This document shows, one piece after another, positions 8,622 to 17,712 of a stretch of 59,281 nucleotides of DNA. The position numbers and the translations under genes are program-made. The DNA lies in assembly GCA_021817905.1 (NCBI GenBank), contig JAKAFM010000004.1:1-59281 (forward strand). The letters run 5' to 3'. Every line of letters starts with the position of its first letter. The stretch's first letter is position 1. A model generated the notes under the pieces. It saw nothing but the letters and a program-made list of their open reading frames with translations. It was not told the origin of the DNA and did not search any database. This DNA comes from a bacterium (GTDB taxonomy: Bacteria > Patescibacteriota > Microgenomatia > UBA12405).

Positions 8622-8636
8622 CTGGTGAGAATTATA

Positions 8637-10364
8637 TCAAGCCTGGGACTGAAGTGACCAAAAGTGACGATAAAGACCATCGGGGATGGCAAGCAGTTGG
8701 TGGTGTGAGCCGTACTCTTTTATTTGACCGTGCTCCATAACAACAATTTTTTCAGCCCGAGCAATAGTAGAAAGCCGATGGGCAATAATAAGGGTGGTTT
8801 TGTTTTTGACAGCATGCCAAAAAGCTTCCTGGATTTTTTGTTCAGAATCGGAATCAAGTTGAGAAGTCGCTTCGTCAAAAATTACTATTTCAGGATCGGA
8901 AAGAATCATTCGAGCAATAGCGAGCCGTTGCTTTTGACCACCGGAAAGTTTGACTCCTCGCTCGCCAACTTGTGTCAGATACTTTAGAGGAAGGCTAACA
9001 ATAAAGTCGTGGAGATTGGCCATTTTGGCAGCGGCTTCGATATCTTTTTGGCCGGCATTTTCCGATCCATAAGCAATATTGTAACTAATTGTGTCGTTAA
9101 ATAAAATTGGCTCCTGGGGGACTACACCCATATATGACCGCAGTTGGTCCTTGGTAAACCGTTTAATATTAGTGCCGTCTATGGTTATTTTTCCGGACGT
9201 GGGATCGTAAAAACGCATTAATAGTTTTATAAGCGTCGTTTTGCCAACCCCACTACTACCGACAAAGGCAACTGATTGACCAGGGCGGATCGTTAGATTT
9301 ATATCCTTGATAGCATTTCGTTTGCCTTCGGGGTAGGTAAAAGAAATGTTTTGAAAGTCGATTTGGCCGGTAATTGTTTTGTTTGTTACCGGATGAAGCG
9401 GATCTTTGACAACAACGTCTTCATTAAGAATGGAGAAATATCGCTCCATATCGGCATTGTGTTTGGCGACATTACGAAGATCAAAAATTACTTCAAAAAA
9501 TTTGGGGTAAAAATTACTAACAAAACCGAGAATCATAATGTATTCGCCGGCAGTAAGATTAAAACTAATGACTTTTTGGAGGCCGATTATGAGGATTAAA
9601 AATAGGCCAGCATTGGCTAAGCCACCAACGGTAATATCGATCAGACGAAACGAATTAGCATAGGCCCACAATTTTTTGTTCCAATCAACAAATTGGCTTT
9701 GAAGTCGGTGATATTCTTTACTTTCTTTGGCAAATAATTTAACGGTCTCGAAATTAATTAAGTTATCGACAATTATGTCGGAAACTTTATCTTCGGATTC
9801 GTTGAACTGGCGTCGGGTAGTAATATTACTTTTAATAAGAAATTTTGCCAGTACAAGATTAAGAGCAAAAGAAATAACCATTAAAACAGTGACTTCGATA
9901 TTAATTTGGGTAAAGAAAAACATAAGAATAAAAAACGAAAATATCGCCTTAAGAAGATTAAGATTGACCGTATGGTGGAAATCAAAAAAAGCATTATCAC
10001 CGCGTTTGAAAGCACTTATCAACGAGCCAGTACTTTTAGATAAATGAAAAGCAAAATCAAGATCCTGGACTTTTTTAAAAATTTTAAGTCGCGCGTCGAC
10101 AGAGGCTGGGATGACCACTTTGTCGCTCAACCAGCCTGAAAGTGTGTCTAAAAGCACACCAACAATGCGGATGACTATGTAGGCTACAAGTAGTGAAAAA
10201 AGTTTGCCAGCAACGGGTGTTGGTAAGTTATCAACGAATAATTTATAAAAGTATGGTTGGATGGAATCGGTAATAGTCAGCAAAAATAAGACCACCACAA
10301 AGAGGCTAAAAATTTTCTTATATTTTAGTAAAAAACCGTAGTAGGTTGCATATATTTTGAACAT
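8637..10364 (-). CDS. ABC exporter, fused permease-ATPase (MsbA/BmrA-like), subunit 1
   Basis: A 575-residue half-transporter with about six transmembrane helices and a C-terminal ATPase domain. Walker A is V-G-S-S-G-V-G-K-T-T, the signature L-S-G-G-Q-K-Q-R, Walker B I-V-I-F-D-E-A-T-S and the switch I-A-H-R-L-S-T. All catalytic elements, including the Glu after Walker B, look intact. It is the first gene of a two-gene unit with the exporter at 6816-8621. A TATAAT box ends 11 nt before its ATG. Confidence 0.9.
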   Translation of the reverse strand: MFKIYATYYGFLLKYKKIFSLFVVVLFLLTITDSIQPYFYKLFVDNLPTPVAGKLFSLLVAYIVIRIVGVLLDTLSGWLSDKVVIPASVDARLKIFKKVQDLDFAFHLSKSTGSLISAFKRGDNAFFDFHHTVNLNLLKAIFSFFILMFFFTQINIEVTVLMVISFALNLVLAKFLIKSNITTRRQFNESEDKVSDIIVDNLINFETVKLFAKESKEYHRLQSQFVDWNKKLWAYANSFRLIDITVGGLANAGLFLILIIGLQKVISFNLTAGEYIMILGFVSNFYPKFFEVIFDLRNVAKHNADMERYFSILNEDVVVKDPLHPVTNKTITGQIDFQNISFTYPEGKRNAIKDINLTIRPGQSVAFVGSSGVGKTTLIKLLMRFYDPTSGKITIDGTNIKRFTKDQLRSYMGVVPQEPILFNDTISYNIAYGSENAGQKDIEAAAKMANLHDFIVSLPLKYLTQVGERGVKLSGGQKQRLAIARMILSDPEIVIFDEATSQLDSDSEQKIQEAFWHAVKNKTTLIIAHRLSTIARAEKIVVMEHGQIKEYGSHHQLLAIPDGLYRHFWSLQSQA

Positions 10365-10375
10365 ATCGGCTTTTT

Positions 10376-10381
10376 ATTATA
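10376..10381 (-). promoter_or_regulatory. -10 box (TATAAT) of the ABC exporter pair
   Basis: Read on the minus strand, a perfect TATAAT ends 11 nt before the ATG at 10364. This predicts a 5' leader of only a few bases. It lies in the 55-bp gap between divergent genes. Confidence 0.5.
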
Positions 10382-10402
10382 GCGCCTATGGATTAAGTTA
10401 CT

Positions 10403-10408
10403 AGGAGG
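10403..10408 (+). promoter_or_regulatory. Shine-Dalgarno AGGAGG of the acyltransferase gene
   Basis: A full AGGAGG, unusual in this window, lies 11 nt before a TTG (10420) and 23 nt before the first ATG (10432). The spacing favours TTG as the start. Confidence 0.5.
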
Positions 10409-10419
10409 CAAAGCAAGCA

Positions 10420-11232
10420 TTGTTTGTTACAATGACATCCATGGAGTTATCGATTGCTAGCTGGGGGCTGTTGGCTCGATTGTCGAGGAGTTTGGACGCA
10501 ACTATTAGAAAAGAGGGATTACAAGGAGGGATGGATGCCTTATTGAAGAGATTTGGAGTAAAACTCCAGATTACTTATGATAGTCCGGAAGTAGTTATGG
10601 CTTTACAGTCAGCACCCTTAGTAATTGTGGCAAACCACCCGAGCGAATCAGATCCGATTGTACTTTTGGCGAGTTTAGCCAAGAGAAAAGATATTTATTT
10701 AGTGGCCAATTCTTTTTTGTTGGGAATAAGCAGTGCTTTGGATCATTACTTGTTGCCGGTATATATTGACTATCGAATCCGACAAAAAGAAAATTCTGGG
10801 TCATTCAAACTCGATATTTTAAAAAGGATTCATAAAATTCCTAGTTTTGACCGGGGTATCGAACATCAAAAAAATATTGAGACTATTCAAAAAGCTTCCG
10901 AAGAAGTAAGTCATAACGGCGTGGTAGTTATTTTCCCTGGGGCGGGAGGCGGTAGGTCGGGAAAATGGTTTTCCGGAGTTGGCTATTTGATAAAAAATAT
11001 TACACATAAGGATGCAAGAATTGTGATGGCATATATTGAAAATACTTCGGACAAAGATTATGCCAGGGTTATTCCCGGAGTGAGTAAATTACTAAAGGCT
11101 CCTAAAATTCGTTTTTCTAAACCTTTAATGGTGGCTGATTATCACAACGTTAGCGGAAAAGAAATTGCCCACACATTGGAAAAGAAATATTGGGCATGGG
11201 CTAACGAATCCACATTGCATCACCAAAACTAA
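10420..11232 (+). CDS. PlsC-like glycerophospholipid acyltransferase family protein
   Basis: About 270 residues. The region V-A-N-H-P-S-E-S-D-P contains the His-x4-Asp catalytic motif of LPLAT/PlsC acyltransferases. Further on, V-V-I-F-P-G-A-G-G-G-R-S-G corresponds to the conserved F-P-E-G-T-R-S substrate-binding block, though the Glu is replaced. Such enzymes move an acyl chain from acyl-ACP/CoA to a lysophospholipid or similar acceptor at the membrane. The start is ambiguous: TTG 10420 (best SD spacing), ATG 10432 or ATG 10441. It is divergent from the ABC exporter pair and overlaps the 3' end of queA by 32 bp. Confidence 0.75.
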   Translation: MFVTMTSMELSIASWGLLARLSRSLDATIRKEGLQGGMDALLKRFGVKLQITYDSPEVVMALQSAPLVIVANHPSESDPIVLLASLAKRKDIYLVANSFLLGISSALDHYLLPVYIDYRIRQKENSGSFKLDILKRIHKIPSFDRGIEHQKNIETIQKASEEVSHNGVVVIFPGAGGGRSGKWFSGVGYLIKNITHKDARIVMAYIENTSDKDYARVIPGVSKLLKAPKIRFSKPLMVADYHNVSGKEIAHTLEKKYWAWANESTLHHQN

Positions 11233-12256
11233 AGAAGCGGTAGTGGTCAATGATTGCCTGATGATAGACATTACCCAGCGGTGAGGTGTTAAATTGAGTA
11301 TATTTATTGTTGGTGTTTGGCCGGGAACATAAGGCGGAAACTAGCATTAGTAAACTTGATTGAGGAAGATGAAAATTGGTGATTAGACTATCAACTAATT
11401 TAAATTGAAATGGTGGGTAGATAAAGAGATCGGTAGTACCCGTTAATTGACCAGTAGCGGCGTAACTTTCTAAAGTTCTAGCGGTAGTTGTGCCAACAGC
11501 AACAAGACGCTGGCCGTTACTTTTTGCCTGCAATAACCGTGAGGCAACGGCAGGACTGATGTCATACCACTCATGATGTAGTTTCCCCGTCTGAAGATTT
11601 TCAGGTCGTAAAGGCTGAAAAGTTCCGAGCCCAACATGAAGGGTAATATATTCAATAGTAATCCCCTTTTTCTTAATGCTTGCCAATAGTTGGTCAGTAA
11701 AATGAAGCCCGGCGGTTGGGGCAGCAGCAGAACCATTAATTTTGGCATAAACTGTCTGATAATCACTCCGAAGCTGACTTTCAGATTGGGAACTGTGAAT
11801 ATAGGGTGGCAAGGGGGTGTGGCCAATTACGTCTAAGGTGTGGTAAAAAATAGGAGTAGTTTGGTTAAATTCGCAATCAACTTCGCCCGTAGAAAGGTTG
11901 AAGTCAGTGACTACAGCGGTAAGATTATTTTCAAAATTAAGTACCATGGTCGGCTTTAATCCAGGTCGGGCAATAGCCCGCCATTTTGAAGTAGTTAATT
12001 GTTCTAATAGTAAGAGTTCCACTTTTCCACCAGTACTCTTGGTGCCATAGATCCGGGCAGGAAAAACTTTGGTTTCGTTAAGAATAAGGACATCGTTGGG
12101 GGTAAGCTGATCTAAAAGTTCATAAAATTTTAGATGGGTAATGCTGTTGAGACGGCGATCAAAAGCCAGTAGCCGACACCGGTCGCGAGGAGTGGCGGGG
12201 GCAACGGCAATACGATCCTTCGGTAGGTGATAATCAAAATCAGCGGGTGTGAACAT
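11201..12256 (-). CDS. queA: S-adenosylmethionine:tRNA ribosyltransferase-isomerase QueA
   Basis: A 351-residue protein matching QueA along its length. It opens with F-D-Y-x-L-P-x-x-x-I-A, then has N-D-V-L-I-L-N-E-T-K-V-F-P-A-R, G-G-K-V-E-L-L-L-L, the A-A-P-T-A-G-L-H-F-T block and the V-G-L-G-T-F-x-P-L block. QueA transfers the ribosyl part of SAM to preQ1-tRNA to form epoxyqueuosine. No other queuosine gene is visible here, so the cell presumably has tgt and takes preQ1 from elsewhere in the genome or from outside. It overlaps the end of the P-type ATPase gene by 17 bp; a TATAAA-like box lies about 10 nt before its ATG. Confidence 0.95.
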   Translation of the reverse strand: MFTPADFDYHLPKDRIAVAPATPRDRCRLLAFDRRLNSITHLKFYELLDQLTPNDVLILNETKVFPARIYGTKSTGGKVELLLLEQLTTSKWRAIARPGLKPTMVLNFENNLTAVVTDFNLSTGEVDCEFNQTTPIFYHTLDVIGHTPLPPYIHSSQSESQLRSDYQTVYAKINGSAAAPTAGLHFTDQLLASIKKKGITIEYITLHVGLGTFQPLRPENLQTGKLHHEWYDISPAVASRLLQAKSNGQRLVAVGTTTARTLESYAATGQLTGTTDLFIYPPFQFKLVDSLITNFHLPQSSLLMLVSALCSRPNTNNKYTQFNTSPLGNVYHQAIIDHYRFFSFGDAMWIR

Positions 12257-14114
12257 GGCGGTTTATTTTATACCCAAAAATCCGGAAAGAGTTGATGAGT
12301 GGGAAAAAGTCGGTAACAAAATTAAAAAGTGCCGCTTCGGGTGGATTAAGATAACCAGCAAAAACAAGATATAACCCTAAGGTATTGACAATGCCCCAAA
12401 TGGTAAAGTCTTCGATAATGATATTGCGGGTAGTTTTGGCTAAAGAAATGGCGGCGTCAACCCGACTGAAATTATCATCCATAATGGCGATGTCGGCAGC
12501 TTCGATGGCCGAGTCGGTACCAATGGCTCCCATAGCAAAACTGACGTCGGCCTGGGCCAGTGAAGCGGAATCATTAACACCATCACCGATATAGGCTATT
12601 TTGTTATTGGGTGAGAGATTGTGCTCGACGAACGCCAGCTTATCTTGTGGTTTAAGATTGGCATGGACTTCGGTAATACCGGTCTTTTGAGCAATAACAT
12701 TGGCGGCAAATTCGTTATCGCCGGTTAGTAAAACAATGCGGTTAACCCCGAGAGCGGTAAGTTGTTTTAGTGTTCCGCGAACCTCTGGCTTAACTTCATC
12801 TTCGAGAGCAATAAATCCGAGCAACTTTTTATCAACAGCAATAAGGATGGCGGTAGCGGCTTGTTTCTCCCAGTCTTCAAGTATTTTAGTTTGAGTCGGA
12901 GTAATAGTAATTTTATTTTTTTGAATGTACTTTGGACTACCAGCGATGATGACATGATGATGACAAATGGCCTTGACTCCCCCACCAGGTTGTTCAATAA
13001 AATCAGTTGGTAGCGGATACCGAAGTCTAAGAAGTTCAAAATGTTTCATCACTGCCTTAGCTAAGGGATGTTCTGAAACTGACTCAGCGATGGCGGCATA
13101 ATACATGACTTTGCTTTCAGGAATGGACGCGGAAAAGGAAACGGTTTTGACAACTTTGAGTCTGGCTTTGGTAATAGTTCCTGTCTTGTCGGTAATTATG
13201 GTTTTGATTTTGGCAAGAACTTCGAGATAATTACCCCCTTTGATAATAATGCCGTTTTTGGCTGCTTGAGCGATGGCAGCCCAATAGGCAAGGGGGACAG
13301 CGACAGCGATGTCGTCGGCACAACTAACCAACAGAAAAGATATGACCAAGTTAACATTTCTGGAAATAATTAAAATCAGCACTGAGGAAATAACGGTAAT
13401 AATGATATACCAACCGGCAAATTTTTCGGCGACTGTTTGATATTTAATTTTATTATTCTGGGCAGATTCAACTAAATTTATTATTTTTTGAAAGGTGGTG
13501 TCGGCGCCAATTTTATCCGCTCGAATTAATAAGGAACCAGAGAGATTAAGGGTGGAACTAAAAACTTGGTGATTTGGACCCACAGAAATGGGTAATGATT
13601 CACCGGTCAGTGAAGATTGATCGATGTCGGCGTTACCAGAAATGACAATACCATCAACAGGAATACGATCACCGGCTTCGACGACGATCTGGTCGCCTTT
13701 TTTGACCTGATTGAGAGGAACAACTACAAATTGATTGTCTTTTTTTATTTTGACAGATTCGGGACGGAGTTTTAAAAGACTTTTAATGGTATTTTTGGCC
13801 TTTGATTCGGTATAGATTCCAAATAATCGGGCGGAGACAATCATTAAATTAATGAAAGTTGCCGAAAGCCACTCTTGATGGAGAAAGGTGGCAAATAAAG
13901 CAATGGCGGCTAATTGATTGACGGTGACTTTTTTTTGGATTATGTCACCAATAGATAGAATGACGACGGCACTGGTGGAAATAATACAGACATAGATCAG
14001 AAAAAATTGAGGGTCAAAAAAAGCAGAAGTTACTTTGAGAAGTGATGTACATAAAACAAAAATGAGAGCAATGAATAAAACAATGTTTAACTTAAGACTG
14101 TTGATAAGGTCCAC
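12240..14114 (-). CDS. P1B-like metal-transporting P-type ATPase with altered CPC motif
   Basis: About 624 residues from a GTG at 14114, just after the upstream stop; a TTG at 14159 would extend it into the previous gene. It has T-G-E-S (actuator), D-K-T-G-T-I-T (phosphorylation Asp near 309), the P1B-specific S-E-H-P-L-A-K-A-V nucleotide-domain motif, and G-D-G-V-N-D-S. There is no N-terminal metal-binding domain with CxxC. In the membrane helix that normally carries the metal-binding C-P-C or S-P-C, the sequence is S-C-A-D-D-I-A-V-A-V-P near residue 265, without the central Pro. It should pump a cation across the membrane with ATP; the metal cannot be predicted. Confidence 0.85.
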   Translation of the reverse strand: MDLINSLKLNIVLFIALIFVLCTSLLKVTSAFFDPQFFLIYVCIISTSAVVILSIGDIIQKKVTVNQLAAIALFATFLHQEWLSATFINLMIVSARLFGIYTESKAKNTIKSLLKLRPESVKIKKDNQFVVVPLNQVKKGDQIVVEAGDRIPVDGIVISGNADIDQSSLTGESLPISVGPNHQVFSSTLNLSGSLLIRADKIGADTTFQKIINLVESAQNNKIKYQTVAEKFAGWYIIITVISSVLILIISRNVNLVISFLLVSCADDIAVAVPLAYWAAIAQAAKNGIIIKGGNYLEVLAKIKTIITDKTGTITKARLKVVKTVSFSASIPESKVMYYAAIAESVSEHPLAKAVMKHFELLRLRYPLPTDFIEQPGGGVKAICHHHVIIAGSPKYIQKNKITITPTQTKILEDWEKQAATAILIAVDKKLLGFIALEDEVKPEVRGTLKQLTALGVNRIVLLTGDNEFAANVIAQKTGITEVHANLKPQDKLAFVEHNLSPNNKIAYIGDGVNDSASLAQADVSFAMGAIGTDSAIEAADIAIMDDNFSRVDAAISLAKTTRNIIIEDFTIWGIVNTLGLYLVFAGYLNPPEAALFNFVTDFFPLINSFRIFGYKINRHVHTR

Positions 14115-14115
14115 G

Positions 14116-14673
14116 TTATAAGTGTAGCGAATCGTAGACCGCAAGCCAATCGGTAGCAATTTGTCGTTGGGCTTCCGATAAAGAAAGTTTACCGGCGCAG
14201 ACTTGTTGATGGAGATAGTTTTCTAGCTTATCTTTTTGATGGAATCCGGGAACGGGAGTAGCACTTTCCGGCCAAAGATTGCTTTGATCATTAGAACCAC
14301 CAAGTTCAAGACTAATAAAGTGATCAATTTCATATTGACCTTTGGAGTGAGTAATGATGCCGTAGGCCTCATAGACAGCTTTTTTCTCCGTATCGGGAAC
14401 ATTGCGAACTTGCGAGGAGTAGCCGGGAACACAAATTTGATCAACGCCAATGTCGGGAAAAGTAGCACCGGGGGTACATTTTGGATCAGGAAGTGGACCT
14501 TTAACTTGACAGTTAGAATTTATGCTGGGGCTTGGGATTAATGTCAAAGTAGCGGACGTAGTAGTACCCAGACTCTGGCCAGGATTGCTATTTAAGTGAT
14601 TATTTAGGTAAATAATGGCAAAGATAAAGATAATGGCTATTAATAAGTGAGGAAAAAATTTTTTAAGAGACAT
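14116..14673 (-). CDS. Secreted HNH-endonuclease-like protein
   Basis: A 185-residue protein with an N-terminal anchor/signal helix (about 8-23) and a Thr/Ser/Pro linker. The C-terminal domain contains Y-E-I-D-H-F-I-S-L-E-L-G-G-S-N-D-x-S-N-L-W-P-E. This is the HNH-type nuclease arrangement (D-H, then G-G-x-N-D-x-x-N-L) seen in secreted or surface nucleases. It may degrade or process extracellular DNA, a plausible nucleotide source for a reduced-genome organism. Activity is inferred. It lies directly upstream of the P-type ATPase gene (1-bp gap) and is read from a TATACT box 5 nt before its ATG. Confidence 0.7.
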   Translation of the reverse strand: MSLKKFFPHLLIAIIFIFAIIYLNNHLNSNPGQSLGTTTSATLTLIPSPSINSNCQVKGPLPDPKCTPGATFPDIGVDQICVPGYSSQVRNVPDTEKKAVYEAYGIITHSKGQYEIDHFISLELGGSNDQSNLWPESATPVPGFHQKDKLENYLHQQVCAGKLSLSEAQRQIATDWLAVYDSLHL

Positions 14674-14678
14674 AAAAA

Positions 14679-14684
14679 AGTATA
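14679..14684 (-). promoter_or_regulatory. -10 box (TATACT) of the secreted-nuclease gene
   Basis: On the minus strand TATACT ends 5 nt before the ATG at 14673, so the transcript would begin at or just before the start codon. Confidence 0.5.
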
Positions 14685-14722
14685 GCTCAGCTTTTTATTT
14701 CAGGTAGTTTTCAGGAAAGGCT

Positions 14723-14728
14723 TATACT
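14723..14728 (+). promoter_or_regulatory. -10 box (TATACT) of the two-component/efflux operon
   Basis: TATACT ends 10 nt before the ATG at 14739. No ribosome-binding site fits between, and no clear -35 is seen. It faces the nuclease promoter in a 65-bp divergent gap. Confidence 0.45.
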
Positions 14729-14738
14729 ATAGGTGCAT

Positions 14739-15413
14739 ATGAAATTATTAGTCGTTGAGGATGAACATAAAATTGCCAATTCGATTAAGAAAGGACTGGA
14801 GCAGGAAAGCTTTGTGGTTGACGTGGCTTTTGATGGAACTGAAGGGTATGATTTGGCAAGCACCAATCCCTATGACGTCATTATTCTTGATTTGATGCTA
14901 CCGGGAATTGATGGGCTGACTATTTGTAAAAAACTGCGGGCGGAGGCTATTCACACCCCGATTTTGATTTTGACAGCCAAGGGACAACTTGATGATAAGG
15001 TGGCCGGGCTTAACAATGGGGCAGACGATTATTTAGTTAAGCCGTTCGCATTTGCGGAATTGTTGGCTAGAGTCAGAGCCTTGGGAAGGCGGCCGGCTCA
15101 TCGCGTAAATACGGTTATTCAAGTTGAAGATTTGGAACTTAACACCAATACTTTTGAGGTAAAGCGTGGAGGAAAATTAATTCCCCTGTCACGAAAAGAG
15201 TTTGGGCTGTTGGAGTATCTGATGCGGCATGTCAATACGATTATGTCAAAAGACCAAATCATTAATAATGTGTGGGATTATGAGGCCGATGTTTTGCCCA
15301 ATACGGTTGAAGTTTATATTGGCTATTTGAGAAATAAAGTCGATAAGCCATTTAAAGGTAAGACCCAACTTATTCACACAATCCGCGGCTTTGGTTATAA
15401 ACTAGGAACATAA
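14739..15413 (+). CDS. OmpR/PhoB-family response regulator
   Basis: A 224-residue protein. The receiver domain (1-120) has the acidic pair E-D-E near 7-9, phospho-acceptor Asp51 in I-I-L-D-L-M-L-P-G, Thr79 in L-T-A-K-G and Lys101 in V-K-P-F. The C-terminal winged-helix domain (about 128-222) ends G-F-G-Y-K-L, typical of the OmpR family. The upstream GTG at 14733 adds two residues only. It is first in an operon with the histidine kinase (4-bp gap) and a MacA/MacB-like efflux system, and probably controls those genes. Confidence 0.93.
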   Translation: MKLLVVEDEHKIANSIKKGLEQESFVVDVAFDGTEGYDLASTNPYDVIILDLMLPGIDGLTICKKLRAEAIHTPILILTAKGQLDDKVAGLNNGADDYLVKPFAFAELLARVRALGRRPAHRVNTVIQVEDLELNTNTFEVKRGGKLIPLSRKEFGLLEYLMRHVNTIMSKDQIINNVWDYEADVLPNTVEVYIGYLRNKVDKPFKGKTQLIHTIRGFGYKLGT

Positions 15414-15417
15414 AAGC

Positions 15418-16428
15418 ATGTTTGAATCCGCCAGAATCAAAATAACCTTGTGGTACGTGCTTATTATTATGATAATAAGCGGACTTTTTAGCGTGGCGGT
15501 TTATCAGAATTTAACTAACGAATTGGCACGAGGATTTCGGGCAATGCGACGAATTCAAGGTCAGTTAGTACCGCTTTATGATGCCGCAGACGGAACCTAT
15601 CATATCGAAAGCGACCAGGAATTATTTGACGAAGCCAGACACAGGATAGCTTTTGAGTTATTAATGACTAATCTGATTATTTTAGTGCTTTCAGGGGGAG
15701 CTAGTTATTTATTGGCTGGAATGACCTTGCAACCCATTGAACGAATGGTGGAAGACCAAAAACAATTTGTTAGTGATGCCTCACATGAATTACGGACACC
15801 CTTAACAGCCATGAAAACTGAAATTGAGGTAACTTTGAGGGATAAAAAAATTACCTTGGCGGAGGCGCGGGAAATGCTGAAGAGTAATTTGGAAGAGGTC
15901 GACAAAATGCAATCGTTGTCAAATTACCTTTTGTCGCTTACCCGATATCAAAACAAACAGTTGCCGATGACTATGGGACCTGTACAGCTTGATCGAGTAA
16001 TCGAAAAGGCAATTGCGCAGGTAAAATTGGCGGCTGGCGACAAAAAAGTGACCATTATTACTCATCTCAAAGAGATTACTATTATCGGAAATGAAATGAG
16101 CTTACGGGAACTGGTGGTTATCTTTTTGGACAATGCAATTAAATATAGCCATGAAGGAACGGAAGTTACTGTCAACACCTTTTTTGACCATAAACAAGCG
16201 GTAGTGGAAATAAGTGATTACGGTGTCGGTATTCCGGCCAAGGATTTACCCCATATTTTTGATAGATTTTATCGGGGGGAATCGTCTCGGAGTAAAATTA
16301 CAACTAACGGATACGGACTGGGATTAGCCATTGCGAAAAGTATTATCGAGCTTCACAAGGGCAGAGTTCAGGTAAAAAGTGAAGAAGAAAAAGGTACAAC
16401 TTTCCGAATTATATTGCCAATAAGATAA
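15418..16428 (+). CDS. Membrane sensor histidine kinase
   Basis: A 336-residue protein with TM1 at about 10-30, a short extracytoplasmic loop (about 45 residues) and TM2 at about 82-102. The HisKA domain has phospho-accepting His123 in S-H-E-L-R-T-P-L. The ATPase domain shows the N box D-N-A-I-K-Y-S, G1 D-Y-G-V-G-I-P, F box F-D-R-F-Y-R-G and G2 G-Y-G-L-G-L-A-I. TM2 leads almost directly into HisKA, so a HAMP domain is at most rudimentary. The small sensor loop suggests it senses a membrane event or partner, as in Gram-positive antibiotic-response kinases linked to ABC efflux genes; that role is inferred from the neighbours. Confidence 0.92.
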   Translation: MFESARIKITLWYVLIIMIISGLFSVAVYQNLTNELARGFRAMRRIQGQLVPLYDAADGTYHIESDQELFDEARHRIAFELLMTNLIILVLSGGASYLLAGMTLQPIERMVEDQKQFVSDASHELRTPLTAMKTEIEVTLRDKKITLAEAREMLKSNLEEVDKMQSLSNYLLSLTRYQNKQLPMTMGPVQLDRVIEKAIAQVKLAAGDKKVTIITHLKEITIIGNEMSLRELVVIFLDNAIKYSHEGTEVTVNTFFDHKQAVVEISDYGVGIPAKDLPHIFDRFYRGESSRSKITTNGYGLGLAIAKSIIELHKGRVQVKSEEEKGTTFRIILPIR

Positions 16429-16486
16429 TTATTTTAATCATTTATTATTAAGCTTGTTCTCAGATAATAAACTTACCATTACGGTT

Positions 16487-17710
16487 ATGAAAAAGAAATG
16501 GTTTGTAGTGGTGGCAGTTATACTAGTTATTGTCGGTTATTTCTATATTAGAAGTAAAAATAATACAGCCAAGGTCAGTTATCAGACAGCTCAGGCGACA
16601 AAAGATACTCTGATCACGACGGTAAGTGCGTCGGGCAACATCACTTCGGGAAACAATATTAACATTGCCACCAACGCTTCGGGAACGATTAATCAGGTTT
16701 TTGTTAAGAATGGTGATAAGGTGGTTGCCGGCCAGAAGATAGCCACAATCACACTAGATCAGGACGCTCTGCAACGGCAAACACAAGCATGGGCCAGTTA
16801 TTTGTCAGCTAAGAATCAATTGGCGACAGCCCAGGCAAATCTTAATCAATTGCAGGCGGCGGCGTTTGCAGCTAATCAAAAATTTATTAATGATGCGGTA
16901 TCGCGAAACTTATTACCTGGAGACCCAACTTATATTCAAGAGAATGCCACTTGGTTGCAAGCTCAAGCCAACTATATTAACCAAAATGGGCAAATTGCCC
17001 AAGCTCAGGCAGCACTTCAAAGTGCCTATTACACCTATCAACAAATATCTTCGACGGTGACGGCACCTTCGGCAGGGATAGTCAGCAACCTAACGATTGC
17101 CCCGGGATCACTGGTAAGTGGAGGAACGACATCGGGTAGTAGTTCGACAGCAGCGGCTCAAGTTATAGGGACTATTGCCAAAGAGCAACAAACCCAGGCG
17201 GTAGTTGATTTATCAGAAATCGATGCAGCTAAGGTTTCCCCAAATCAAAAAGTGACTATAACTATGGATGCTTTTCCGAATCAGACTTTTACCGGAAAAG
17301 TACTGGTTATTAATACTAATGGGGCTGTCAGCTCGGGGGTAACTACCTATCCGGCAACAATACTGTTTGATACTTCGCAAAGTAATATGTATCCCAACAT
17401 GGCAGTAAATGCCAAAATTATTACGGCGGTTAAGGATAATGTTATCTTGGTTCCCTCTTCGGCAGTACAGTCTGCCAACGGATCGAGTACTGTTCGGGAA
17501 TTACAAAACGGTAAACTCGTTAATGTTCCCGTAACGCTTGGCGACGCCAATGATAGTTTAACTGAGATAGTGTCGGGGGTTAATGAAGGTGATACGGTGG
17601 TTACTAGTGTAATTAATGGGGTAACTTTAACATCGGGTACCTCAACAACTTCACCTTTTAGTGGCCTAAACCGTGGAGGACCCGGTGGCTTTAGACGGAT
17701 TGGAGGCTAA
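16487..17710 (+). CDS. MacA/HlyD-like efflux adaptor subunit
   Basis: A 407-residue protein from the ATG at 16487 (M-K-K-K-W-F). It has one N-terminal transmembrane anchor. The first half of a lipoyl-like domain follows (G-x-I-x-x-V-F-V-K-N-G-D-K-V), then an Ala/Gln-rich helical hairpin around 100-190. The second lipoyl half (S-A-G-I-V-S-N) and a beta-barrel domain come after. The tail is Gly-rich (G-G-P-G-G-F). It links a MacB-type permease to the outside and stimulates its ATPase. It is followed after 2 bp by the ATPase gene and then the permease gene. No outer-membrane TolC partner is expected in a monoderm-like cell. Confidence 0.88.
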   Translation: MKKKWFVVVAVILVIVGYFYIRSKNNTAKVSYQTAQATKDTLITTVSASGNITSGNNINIATNASGTINQVFVKNGDKVVAGQKIATITLDQDALQRQTQAWASYLSAKNQLATAQANLNQLQAAAFAANQKFINDAVSRNLLPGDPTYIQENATWLQAQANYINQNGQIAQAQAALQSAYYTYQQISSTVTAPSAGIVSNLTIAPGSLVSGGTTSGSSSTAAAQVIGTIAKEQQTQAVVDLSEIDAAKVSPNQKVTITMDAFPNQTFTGKVLVINTNGAVSSGVTTYPATILFDTSQSNMYPNMAVNAKIITAVKDNVILVPSSAVQSANGSSTVRELQNGKLVNVPVTLGDANDSLTEIVSGVNEGDTVVTSVINGVTLTSGTSTTSPFSGLNRGGPGGFRRIGG

Positions 17711-17712
17711 TT

